The notes below the pieces were generated by a model. It was not told where the DNA came from. It searched no databases and saw only the letters and a program-made list of their open reading frames with translations. From JAZKHT01 sp040385245 (GTDB lineage Bacteria; Pseudomonadota; Alphaproteobacteria; Rhodobacterales; Rhodobacteraceae), in assembly GCA_040385245.1 (NCBI GenBank), contig JAZKHT010000010.1, forward strand, positions 1 to 64,000: DNA of 64,000 bases, given 5' to 3'. Within the stretch, counting starts at the first letter, position 1; the number at the start of each line of letters is the position of its first letter. The position numbers were made by a program, and so were the translations under genes. Below, piece after piece: positions 17,428 through 25,246 of the stretch.

Positions 17428-17916
17428 TCAGGCGCTGGTTTTGCGGCGCATCAGCAACAGGCTGCCAATTGCGGTCAGCAAAAGCAGCCCGCCAGCCGGC
17501 AGCGGAACGGGTGCTACGTCGTCATATCCGCCGTGATCCGGGATTTCCTGTTTGACCTCACGGGTCCAACTGACGATGGCCGGACGCTTTCCGAACATCT
17601 TGGCAAGAACAGAATTCTTGCGCATTTTATTCGCCTTGCCCGGAATATCCTGCAAGTCTTCCAGCAAAGCGGTTACCTCGGTTGTGAAACCAAAGGCTGG
17701 CGACACGCGAAGAAGGGATGCCGTCGCGCCCTTCTTTGCTTTCGTCGTCACCGTCCAAGACAAGGCGTCACCGTTCGCGTCAAACTGGGCTACCAGTTTG
17801 CTGCCGCCCGAAAGCTTGTAGGTCACAAAACCCGGGTCAATCGTTGCGGCTTGCGCGCCAAACGCGAACATGCCCGCCGCCACAGTCGCCGCTATCATCT
17901 TGATCGAAATTTTCAT
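17428..17916 (-). CDS. VPLPA-CTERM exosortase-target protein
   Basis: 162-residue exported protein. It has an N-terminal Sec signal (KMIAATVAAGMFAFGAQA). The C-terminal tripartite sorting tail begins with the motif VPLPAGG near residue 137, continues with a hydrophobic helix LLLLTAIGSLLLM and ends in a basic RRK cluster. This is the VPLPA variant of PEP-CTERM signals recognised by exosortase in Rhodobacteraceae; no exosortase gene is in this window. The mature domain is beta-rich with no recognised fold. It is a single-gene unit with its own terminator. Confidence 0.85.
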   Translation of the reverse strand: MKISIKMIAATVAAGMFAFGAQAATIDPGFVTYKLSGGSKLVAQFDANGDALSWTVTTKAKKGATASLLRVSPAFGFTTEVTALLEDLQDIPGKANKMRKNSVLAKMFGKRPAIVSWTREVKQEIPDHGGYDDVAPVPLPAGGLLLLTAIGSLLLMRRKTSA

Positions 17917-18223
17917 TGTTTTGTAACCCTCGAAGATCGAACACGGGCCGAACCCATCGTCCGTTAACCTTTGCGACCATCGCGCGTTCAGATCAAGTCA
18001 AATCTGCGGCGAAACTACACTATTGGGTATTATTGTCATTGAAAGAACGCAATTGATTGAAAAAGGAGTGGGATTGGTTCCGTCAGTGAAACAATGCTTT
18101 GTGCTGTGAATTCGGCGGGGCACCCGGCAGGCATATAATCCCGTTGCGGTGATTCCTTTACGGCCCAGATTTCAGCGTCCTCATCGGCGTGAACGGCGTC
18201 CGTGGGGAAGCGCCACCTGTTGG
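17917..18223. other. 307-base spacer without a supported gene
   Basis: This AT-richer stretch separates the start of the VPLPA-CTERM gene from the 3' end of bhcR. It must contain the leftward promoter of the surface-protein gene. No convincing terminator for bhcR, small gene or RNA was recognised. Confidence 0.4.
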
Positions 18224-19039
18224 TCAGGGGCGCACACCCCCCGTTGCCAGCGTCACACGGTCCGCCGCAGCGCGCACAAGGGCACCGATCCGGTCGGCAT
18301 CGCCAAGACCCATGCGAAACGCGGGACCGGACACCGAAACCCCGGCCACCGGTTCGCCATGGGCGTTGAACACAGGTGCCGCGACGCAGCGCATACCTTC
18401 GGCGCGTTCCTGATCATCGATGGCAAAGCCGCGGTCGCGCGTCCGTTCCAGATCGCGGGTCAGGGCCACCTCGGATGTGTGGGTGCGGGCTGTGAACCGT
18501 TCCAACCCTTTGCGGGCCAGAATACCGCGCACCCGATCAGGTGGATACCAGGCCAGCAACGCCTTGCCGATGCCGGAGACATGCATCGGTGCCTTGGTGC
18601 CCGGCGGAAAAAAGGCGCGGATCGCCTCGTGCGTTTCGACCTGCGACAGGAACAGCACCTCATCCCCGACCTCGACCCCCAGATTGGCCGTCTCGCCAGA
18701 GTCGCGCATCAGGCCGTCCATCGGCTGGCGTGCGCGCTCAACCACCTTGGTGCGGCGCAAAAAGGCAGAGCCGACACGAAACGCCCCGCCGCCGATGTGC
18801 CAAAGTTGGCCGGGTTCTTCGACCTCGACCATGCCGTGACCTTGCAGCGTCACCAGTGCGCGAAACACGGTTGCGACCGGCAACACCGCCTGCGCTGACA
18901 AATCGGACAGGGTCATGCCGGGACTGGCGGCCAAAAGTTCCAGCAGATCAAGCGCGCGGTCCAGCGCCTGCACCGTGTTCTGGTCCGTCTTGTCGTGAAA
19001 CGCGCGCGGACGGCCGCGCGGGCGGGGCGAGTCGGTCAT
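18224..19039 (-). CDS. bhcR: IclR-family regulator of the beta-hydroxyaspartate cycle
   Basis: 271 residues. The N-terminal winged helix spans about 22-85 (QALDRALDLLELLAASPGMT, then LPVATVFRALVTLQGHGMV), followed by the IclR effector domain (GIGKALLAWYPPDRV, RGFAIDDQERAEGMRCVAAP). It sits divergently next to bhcABCD, the genomic position of BhcR in Paracoccus denitrificans. There it binds the bhc promoter and is sensitive to glyoxylate. The start begins with an Arg/Pro-rich tail (PRPRGRPRAF) common in the family. The shared spacer holds candidate operators at 19120-19143. Confidence 0.9.
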   Translation of the reverse strand: MTDSPRPRGRPRAFHDKTDQNTVQALDRALDLLELLAASPGMTLSDLSAQAVLPVATVFRALVTLQGHGMVEVEEPGQLWHIGGGAFRVGSAFLRRTKVVERARQPMDGLMRDSGETANLGVEVGDEVLFLSQVETHEAIRAFFPPGTKAPMHVSGIGKALLAWYPPDRVRGILARKGLERFTARTHTSEVALTRDLERTRDRGFAIDDQERAEGMRCVAAPVFNAHGEPVAGVSVSGPAFRMGLGDADRIGALVRAAADRVTLATGGVRP

Positions 19040-19119
19040 TCACGTTTCCCTTCGGGATGCTGGTGCTGCGGTGAAAAAGACTGAGCCATTGATTTTGTGT
19101 CAGTTTAAGGCATTTCCCA

Positions 19120-19143
19120 GAAAATGAAAAACATTTTCGAAAA
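19120..19143. promoter_or_regulatory. Candidate BhcR operator
   Basis: In the bhcR-bhcA spacer, GAAAATG (19120-19126) is a perfect inverted repeat of CATTTTC (19132-19138) with a five-A spacer. A second, overlapping palindrome TTTTCGAAAA lies at 19134-19143. IclR-family dimers bind palindromes of about this size. The position just upstream of a putative bhcA -35 fits activator or repressor binding. It is not experimentally shown here. Confidence 0.55.
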
Positions 19144-19145
19144 AA

Positions 19146-19174
19146 TTGTGAAACGTTCCTTGAGCGACTAGGCT
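19146..19174 (+). promoter_or_regulatory. Putative bhcA promoter
   Basis: TTGTGA (19146-19151), a 17-base spacer and TAGGCT (19169-19174) form a weak sigma-70-like promoter. It abuts the candidate operator and would give a leader of about 20 bases before the bhcA ATG. A weak promoter next to an operator is compatible with activation by BhcR. Confidence 0.4.
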
Positions 19175-19200
19175 TCGGATCAGATCAGCGGAGTGTGGCC

Positions 19201-20391
19201 ATGTCCTTTCAGAATCCCGTCTTTATTCCCGGCCCGACCAACATCCCCGATGCGATCCGCAAGGCATGCGATATGCCGACGCTGGACCACCGGTCGCCTG
19301 CCTTTGCGCGGTTGTTCAAGCCTGCTGTGGCCGGCGTGCGGCGCGTGTTGAAGATGGACGGGGGCGAGGTGATCATCCTGCCATCGACCGGAACCGGTGG
19401 GTGGGAAGCGGCGATTTCCAATACGCTGTCCCCCGGCGATACGGTTCTGGCGGCGCGGTTTGGGATGTTCAGCCATCGCTGGATCGACATGTGCCAACGA
19501 CACGGGCTGAATGTGCAGATCATCGAAACACCCTGGGGGCAGGGCGCGCCCCTGGCCCAGATCGAGGCGGCGTTGCGGGCCGACACCGGCGGCAAGATCC
19601 GGGCGGTTCTGGCCACGCATAATGAAACGGCGACGGGTGTTCGATCCGACATCGCCGGTATCAGACGCGCGATGGATGCGGCAGGACATGGCGCGATGCT
19701 GTTTGTCGATGGTGTGTCCTCGATCGGGTCAATGCCGTTTGAAATGGCGGGTTGGGGCGTCGATATCGCCGTGGCCGGATCGCAAAAAGGGTTCATGTTG
19801 ACTGCCGGTCTTGCCATTCTTGGCGTGTCGGACAAGGCGTTGACGGCAATGGAAACGGCCAGCCTGCCGCGCACGTTCTTTGATTTCCGTGACATGCTGA
19901 AAAGCTATGCTTCGGGCGGCTATCCCTATACCCCCGCTGTTGGCCTGATCGCCGGGCTGGCCCGCAGCATCGAAATGCTGGAGGACGAAGGACTGGACGC
20001 CGTCTATGCGCGCCATGCCCGCCTTGCGACCGGAGTCCGGCGCGCGGTGGCCGCATGGGGGATGACGCCCTGCGCCGCGACGGCGGAGCTGTGTTCGGAC
20101 ACGGTGACGGCGGTTGTCGTCCCTGCCGGATGCAATGGCACCGATCTGGTCAAGCTGGCGGCAGACAAATACGGCGTCGCCTTTGGCGTCGGACTGGGTG
20201 AAGTGGCGGGAAAGGTGTTCCGCATCGGGCATCTGGGGATGTTGACGGATGTGATGGTGCTGTCAGGTCTTGCCTGCGCCGAAATGTGCATGGCCGATCT
20301 GGGTTGGCCGGTCAAACTGGGATCAGGTGTGGCGGCTGCGCAGGATTATTACCGTGGGTCGGTTGCGCAGAACGTGCAGGCCGCCGCCTAG
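19201..20391 (+). CDS. bhcA: L-aspartate--glyoxylate aminotransferase BhcA
   Basis: 396-residue PLP-dependent class V aminotransferase that moves the amino group of aspartate to glyoxylate, giving glycine and oxaloacetate. The N-terminus MSFQNPVFIPGPTNIPDAIR and the PLP lysine in AGSQKGFMLTAGL (K196) fit the serine-glyoxylate aminotransferase-like family to which BhcA belongs. ATG 19201 is preferred to GTG 19195 because GGAG ends about seven bases before it. It is the first gene of bhcABCD; the following three genes encode the rest of the cycle, which makes the specific assignment firm. Confidence 0.93.
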   Translation: MSFQNPVFIPGPTNIPDAIRKACDMPTLDHRSPAFARLFKPAVAGVRRVLKMDGGEVIILPSTGTGGWEAAISNTLSPGDTVLAARFGMFSHRWIDMCQRHGLNVQIIETPWGQGAPLAQIEAALRADTGGKIRAVLATHNETATGVRSDIAGIRRAMDAAGHGAMLFVDGVSSIGSMPFEMAGWGVDIAVAGSQKGFMLTAGLAILGVSDKALTAMETASLPRTFFDFRDMLKSYASGGYPYTPAVGLIAGLARSIEMLEDEGLDAVYARHARLATGVRRAVAAWGMTPCAATAELCSDTVTAVVVPAGCNGTDLVKLAADKYGVAFGVGLGEVAGKVFRIGHLGMLTDVMVLSGLACAEMCMADLGWPVKLGSGVAAAQDYYRGSVAQNVQAAA

Positions 20392-20461
20392 ACAACTGGC
20401 AGCCAACGGGGGGCCAGGTCCCCGCACCCCCCGGACTATCTAAGTCATGAAAGGACAGGCG

Positions 20462-21433
20462 ATGAAGGACATGAACGGGCTTCTGGTGCCGACATTCGAC
20501 GACGTGATCGCGGCACATGAGCGGATCAAGCCGTATATCCACCGGACACCGGTTCTGACCTCCAGCTATCTGAATGCGCTGACGGGGGCGGAGTTGTTCT
20601 TCAAATGCGAAAACTTCCAAAAGGCCGGGGCGTTCAAGGTGCGCGGAGCGTCGAACGCTGTGTTCGGGTTGCGGGATGATCAACTGGTGCGGGGGGTGGC
20701 CACCCATTCCAGCGGCAACCACGCGCTGAGCCTGTCCTATGCGGCCGGACGGCGCGGGATTCCGTGCACGGTCGTCATGCCACGCACAGCCCCGCAGGCG
20801 AAAAAGGATGCCGTGCGCGGGTATGGCGGCGTCATCGTGGAATGCGAGCCGTCGACCAGCAGCCGCGAGGCGGTCTTTGCCGGGGTGGTGGCGCAATCCG
20901 GGGCCGATTTCGTGCATCCCTACAACGACCCGCGCGTCATTGCGGGCCAAGCCACCTGTTCGCGCGAACTGCTGGAACAGGTGCCGGGGCTGGATGCGGT
21001 GATCGCGCCGATCGGTGGTGGGGGCATGATTTCGGGCACCTGTCTGACCCTCTCCAATACCGCGCCAAATGTGAAAATCTATGCGGCAGAGCCGTTGAAC
21101 GCCGACGATGCCGCGCGCAGCTTCCGTGCCGGGCATATCATCGCGGATGACGCGCCTGATACGGTGGCAGACGGGTTAAAGGTGCCGCTGAAAGACCTGA
21201 CCTGGCATTTCGTGCAACGCCATGTCACCGATATCCTGACCGCATCCGAGGCCGAGATCATCGATGCAATGAAACTGACGTGGAAGCGGATGAAGATCAT
21301 CATCGAAGCAAGCTGCGCTGTGCCGCTGGCCACCATCCTGAACAACCCCGATGTATTCCGCGGACGGCGGGTCGGGGTCATCATCACCGGCGGAAACGTC
21401 GATCTGGACACGCTGCCCTGGATGCAGGGCTGA
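20462..21433 (+). CDS. bhcB: Beta-hydroxyaspartate dehydratase BhcB
   Basis: 323-residue fold-type II PLP enzyme of the serine/threonine dehydratase family. It dehydrates (2R,3S)-beta-hydroxyaspartate to iminosuccinate. The PLP lysine lies in NFQKAGAFKVRGA (K59) and the phosphate-binding Gly-rich loop is GGGGMISG near residue 185. AAGGA sits seven bases before ATG 20462, so I prefer it to the in-frame ATG at 20447. It follows bhcA after a GC-palindromic spacer and is 12 bases from bhcC. Confidence 0.93.
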   Translation: MKDMNGLLVPTFDDVIAAHERIKPYIHRTPVLTSSYLNALTGAELFFKCENFQKAGAFKVRGASNAVFGLRDDQLVRGVATHSSGNHALSLSYAAGRRGIPCTVVMPRTAPQAKKDAVRGYGGVIVECEPSTSSREAVFAGVVAQSGADFVHPYNDPRVIAGQATCSRELLEQVPGLDAVIAPIGGGGMISGTCLTLSNTAPNVKIYAAEPLNADDAARSFRAGHIIADDAPDTVADGLKVPLKDLTWHFVQRHVTDILTASEAEIIDAMKLTWKRMKIIIEASCAVPLATILNNPDVFRGRRVGVIITGGNVDLDTLPWMQG

Positions 21434-21445
21434 AGGAGATTTGCC

Positions 21446-22609
21446 ATGAACGTCACCGTGAACCTGACCGGACTTGAAGTCGGCTTTGACATCCCGGCCC
21501 TGCCCGGCATGAACGAGGCAGACATTCAGACGCCCTGCCTTGTGCTGGACCTTGATGCGCTGGAGCGGAACATCAAGAAGATGGGCGACTTTGCAAAGGC
21601 GATGGGCGTGCGTCACCGCGTGCATGGCAAGATGCACAAATCGGTGGATGTGGCGAAATTGCAGGAAACGCTGGGCGGGTCCTGTGGCGTGTGCTGCCAG
21701 AAGGTGTCAGAGGCCGAGGTGTTCGCCCGTGGCGGGATCAAGGATGTGCTGGTCAGCAATCAGGTGCGGGACCCGATGAAGATCGACCGGCTGGCGCGGC
21801 TGCCCAAACTGGGCGCGCGGACGATCTGTTGCGTGGACGATCTGGCGAACGTGGCCGACTTGTCGGCAGCGGCGGTCAAGCACGGCACACAGATCGAATG
21901 TCTGGTTGAAATTGATTGCGGCGCCGGGCGTTGTGGCGTGACGACGACACCCGCTGTGGTGGCGCTGGCCAAGGCGATCGACGCTGCACCGGGGCTGAAA
22001 TTCGCGGGCATTCAGGCCTATCAGGGTGCCATGCAGCACATGGACAAATACGAAGACCGCAAGGCCAAGATCGATCTGGCCGTTGCCATGGTGAAGGACG
22101 CGGTCGATGCGTTGAAAGCCGAAGGAATTGCCTGCGACATCGTCGGCGGCGGCGGCACGGGCTCGTACTACTTCGAGGGGAACTCGGGCGTCTACAACGA
22201 ATTGCAGTGCGGTTCCTATGCCTTCATGGATGCCGATTATGGGCGGATTCTGGACAAGGACGGCAAGCGGATCGATCAGGGCGAATGGGAAAACGCGCTG
22301 TTCATCCTGACCAGCGTGATGAGCCATACCAAACCCGACCGGGCAATCTGCGATGCCGGGCTCAAGGCGCAGTCTGTGGACAGCGGCTTGCCCGTGATCT
22401 TTGGCCGCAGCGATGTGAAATACATCAAATGCAGCGACGAACACGGTGTGATCGAAGACCCGAATGGTGTGTTGAAGGTCAACGACAAACTGCGTCTGGT
22501 GCCGGGGCATTGCGACCCGACCTGCAACGTTCACGACTGGTACGTCGGCGTGCGCGGTGGCAAGGTCGAGGTGGTCTGGCCGGTGTCCGCGCGCGGCAAG
22601 GCCTATTGA
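21446..22609 (+). CDS. bhcC: Beta-hydroxyaspartate aldolase BhcC
   Basis: 387-residue PLP enzyme with the D-threonine-aldolase/alanine-racemase-like barrel. It condenses glycine and glyoxylate into (2R,3S)-beta-hydroxyaspartate. The likely PLP lysine is in HRVHGKMHKS (K62). The N-terminal segment DIQTPCLVLDLDALERNIKK and the metal-site end PGHCDPTCNVHDWYVG are family features. An ideal AAGGAG precedes the start. Confidence 0.93.
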   Translation: MNVTVNLTGLEVGFDIPALPGMNEADIQTPCLVLDLDALERNIKKMGDFAKAMGVRHRVHGKMHKSVDVAKLQETLGGSCGVCCQKVSEAEVFARGGIKDVLVSNQVRDPMKIDRLARLPKLGARTICCVDDLANVADLSAAAVKHGTQIECLVEIDCGAGRCGVTTTPAVVALAKAIDAAPGLKFAGIQAYQGAMQHMDKYEDRKAKIDLAVAMVKDAVDALKAEGIACDIVGGGGTGSYYFEGNSGVYNELQCGSYAFMDADYGRILDKDGKRIDQGEWENALFILTSVMSHTKPDRAICDAGLKAQSVDSGLPVIFGRSDVKYIKCSDEHGVIEDPNGVLKVNDKLRLVPGHCDPTCNVHDWYVGVRGGKVEVVWPVSARGKAY

Positions 22610-22623
22610 CGACAGATGGGAAG

Positions 22624-22661
22624 GCGGGGTTATTCCCCGCTACGCCCAAGTTGACTTGGGC
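22624..22661 (+). other. Two tandem RNA hairpins between bhcC and bhcD
   Basis: GCGGGG-TTATT-CCCCGC (22624-22640) is followed three bases later by GCCCAAG-TTGA-CTTGGGC (22644-22661). Both stems are perfect and neither is followed by a T-run. They look like intercistronic mRNA stabilisers or processing sites rather than terminators. Confidence 0.6.
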
Positions 22662-22687
22662 AAAGGCGCCCCACCGGAGTTTTGACC

Positions 22688-23650
22688 ATGCTGATTGTGC
22701 CTGAAGCGATGATTGCCGATCTCGTATCCGCCGAAGACGCCTTCACTGCGGTCGAGGGATGCTTTTCCGCGATGGCGCGGGGAGAGGCCTACAACTTTCC
22801 CGTCGTGCGCGAGGCATTGGGCGAAGGGCGGCAATACGGGTTCAAGTCCGGGCTGGACCGGGCTGCTGCGCAGTTGGGGGTAAAGGCCGGGGGATATTTT
22901 CCGGGCAACGCCGCACGGGGCATGATCAACCATCAGTCGAGCGTGTTCCTGTTCGATCCCGATACCGGACGTCCCGTGGCGATGGTGGGCGGCAACCTGC
23001 TGACCGCACTGCGCACCGCCGCCGCCTCGGCGATTTCCATCGACCGGCTGGCGCGGGGCGACGCGCGCGTGCTGGGTATGGTCGGGGCCGGGCATCAGGC
23101 GGGGTTCCAGTTGCGCGCGGCTGCGCGGGTCAGGAAATTCGAAAAGGTAGTCGGCTGGAACCTGCACCCGGACATGCTGCCCAAACTGGGCGCGATTGCC
23201 GCCGAACTCGGCCTGCCGTTCGAGGCGGTGTCGCTGGATCAACTGGGGGCGCAGGCCGATGTGATCCTCACCATCACGTCGTCGCCTGCGGCGTCTTTGC
23301 TGGACCGGCATGTCCGGCCCGGCACGCATCTGGCCTGCATGGGCACCGACACCGTCGGCAAACAAGAGGTGGAGCCTGCGCTGCTGGCCCGCGCAACCGT
23401 GTTCACCGATGAGGTGGCGCAGTCCGTCACCATCGGGGAGGCGCAACATGCAGTGGGTGCTGGATTGATACGGGCTGAACAGATCACACCCTTGGGGCAG
23501 GTTCTGGTGGGGGCACATCCGGGGCGCAGGTCGGACAGTGAAATCACGCTGTTCGATGGAACCGGGGTGGGGCTGCAAGACCTTGCCGTGGCTGCCATGG
23601 CCGTGCGCCGCGCGGGCGAGCGGGGATTGGGCACCCAGGTCGAAACCTGA
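22688..23650 (+). CDS. bhcD: Iminosuccinate reductase BhcD
   Basis: 320-residue NAD(P)H-dependent reductase of the ornithine-cyclodeaminase/mu-crystallin family. It reduces iminosuccinate to L-aspartate, regenerating the amino donor of BhcA. The Rossmann motif is VLGMVGAGHQAGFQLRAAAR near 128-147; the N-terminal half carries KAGGYFPGN and VGGNLLTALRTAA. ATG 22688 is eight bases after GGAG. It ends the bhcABCD cluster; 150 bases follow before the GAPDH-family gene. Confidence 0.93.
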   Translation: MLIVPEAMIADLVSAEDAFTAVEGCFSAMARGEAYNFPVVREALGEGRQYGFKSGLDRAAAQLGVKAGGYFPGNAARGMINHQSSVFLFDPDTGRPVAMVGGNLLTALRTAAASAISIDRLARGDARVLGMVGAGHQAGFQLRAAARVRKFEKVVGWNLHPDMLPKLGAIAAELGLPFEAVSLDQLGAQADVILTITSSPAASLLDRHVRPGTHLACMGTDTVGKQEVEPALLARATVFTDEVAQSVTIGEAQHAVGAGLIRAEQITPLGQVLVGAHPGRRSDSEITLFDGTGVGLQDLAVAAMAVRRAGERGLGTQVET

Positions 23651-23799
23651 TCCTTGCCCGTCGTGACGAGGCGCTTTTGGTCGGCGGAAAGATCGCATTC
23701 CCGTATTTGATCAAAAGTGCCGCCCGCAGGCTTGGCGGGCATTGAACCCGGACGAGCAGCGTGATCAGACTGCGCGCATCGGCATTTCGGGGGGCGGGC

Positions 23800-24774
23800 A
23801 TGCGGGTCTTCATCAACGGATTCGGGCGGATCGGACGGTCGGTCCTGCGCGCGTTTCTGCAAACGCCCGGCCGGTGGCCCGACCTGCACATCGCCGGGAT
23901 CAACGATATCGCCCCGTCAGAGATGTGCGCCTATCTGTTTGAATATGACTCTGTCTTTGGTCCGTGGCACGGTTCGGTCGCATTGCAGGGCAATGCGCTT
24001 GTGGTGAACGGGCAGGTCATCCCGCTGCACAGGACGTCCGACATTTCGGCCTTGCCGTTGGCGGGGGTGGATGTGGTGATGGAATGCACCGGGCGGGCCG
24101 ATGCGCGCGCGGTGGCGGAACGTGGGCTGATCGCCGGGGCGCGCCGGGTGCTGATCTCGGGCCCGTCGGCTGCGGCGGATGTGACGGTTGTGCTGGGCGC
24201 GAATGATGCGGCGTTGGCGGGGCAAACAATTGTATCGAACGCGTCCTGCACAACGAATGCGCTGGCCCCATTGGCGCGTCTGATCGACGACCGTTGGGGA
24301 ATTGTCACCGGCTCGATGACGACGATCCATTGCTACACGGGCAGCCAGCCGACCGTTGACGCCCCGGCTGCCGATTTTTCGCGCAGTCGTGCGGCGGCCC
24401 TGTCGATGGTGCCGACAACGACAAGCGCGCAACGCTTGTTGGATCAGGTTCTGCCGCAGATCGCCGGACGGATCGAAGGGTCGGCGGTGCGGGTGCCGAC
24501 GGCCAGCGTGTCCGCCGTCGATCTGGTGGTGATGACCGAAGGGCCTGCCAGCGCGGACGCGGTGAACGAAGCCATGCGCAGCGCAGGTGGCGTGATCGGC
24601 GCGACGGATCGCCCGTTGGTGTCAAGCGACCTGCGGGCGCGACCGGAAAGCATTGTGATGGCCTGCCCGGAAACGCGGGTTACACGGCAGGGGATGCTGC
24701 GGGTGTTCGGCTGGTACGACAACGAATGGGGTTTTTCCAACCGGATGCTAGACGTCGCGGCCCGGATGGGGTGA
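23800..24774 (+). CDS. Divergent glyceraldehyde-3-phosphate/erythrose-4-phosphate dehydrogenase-family protein
   Basis: 324-residue NAD-dependent aldehyde-phosphate dehydrogenase. The Rossmann motif is INGFGRIGRSVLRAF (5-19); the catalytic cysteine is C150 in SNASCTTNAL and the base is H177 in TTIHCYTG. Unlike ordinary GAPDH, which has TSTGAAKA in the substrate-phosphate loop, this protein has VPTTTSAQRL. The TTNC of the active site is TTNA. It may be a GAPDH paralogue or have erythrose-4-phosphate activity. It follows bhcD on the same strand after a 149-base gap, and convergence with the next gene leaves only three bases. Confidence 0.8.
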   Translation: MRVFINGFGRIGRSVLRAFLQTPGRWPDLHIAGINDIAPSEMCAYLFEYDSVFGPWHGSVALQGNALVVNGQVIPLHRTSDISALPLAGVDVVMECTGRADARAVAERGLIAGARRVLISGPSAAADVTVVLGANDAALAGQTIVSNASCTTNALAPLARLIDDRWGIVTGSMTTIHCYTGSQPTVDAPAADFSRSRAAALSMVPTTTSAQRLLDQVLPQIAGRIEGSAVRVPTASVSAVDLVVMTEGPASADAVNEAMRSAGGVIGATDRPLVSSDLRARPESIVMACPETRVTRQGMLRVFGWYDNEWGFSNRMLDVAARMG

Positions 24775-24777
24775 CCG

Positions 24778-25113
24778 CTATTCGTAGGTGAAATCCGTGA
24801 TTTCACACACGTTCACACCGCCACGTTCCAGCACATCGCCATCTTCGAAAACCGCTTTGAAATCGAAAAGGCAATACCCTTTGGCGTTGTCGAAATTCAG
24901 GACCATCGAACTGCCGGAAGGCAGGGTGCTGTTGCCCAATACATCGCTTCCCCAGTTCTTTGCGCCCGAGTTGGTCGAGGTAAAGCCGTAAAGGCTTACG
25001 CCTGTGTCATTGTGAATGCGCACCTTCATATGGTCGGCGTGGGCAGCGTACGGCAGGGTAACAAAGGCAAGCCCTATGGCCGTTGACAGCGAACGGATGA
25101 AAAGTCCGAGCAT
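24778..25113 (-). CDS. Small secreted hypothetical protein
   Basis: 111 residues with a Sec signal peptide ending near YAAHADHM. The mature part is about 85 residues of predicted beta structure: RIHNDTGVSLYGFTSTNSGA and NFDNAKGYCLFDFKAVFEDG. Two cysteines (YCLFD and NVCEITD) could form a disulfide in the periplasm. The start at 25113 has GGAGAT just upstream. The family is not recognised and no neighbour suggests a role. Confidence 0.7.
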   Translation of the reverse strand: MLGLFIRSLSTAIGLAFVTLPYAAHADHMKVRIHNDTGVSLYGFTSTNSGAKNWGSDVLGNSTLPSGSSMVLNFDNAKGYCLFDFKAVFEDGDVLERGGVNVCEITDFTYE

Positions 25114-25198
25114 TCTGAAATCTCCATTCCAATAATGATCGGATATTTCCGCAGCCTTTGGCGCTTTGCAAGCGCCGTGAACCGTACCGCGCACATGC

Positions 25199-25226
25199 AA
25201 AGCCCCCACCGCGTGGTGGGGGCTTT
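25199..25226 (-). terminator. Strong terminator of the purine permease operon
   Basis: A perfect 12-bp stem: AAAGCCCCCACC (25199-25210) pairs with GGTGGGGGCTTT (25215-25226) around GCGT. It lies 20 bases past the permease stop in the leftward direction. Confidence 0.85.
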
Positions 25227-25246
25227 CCTTTGGTTTGATCTGCCAG

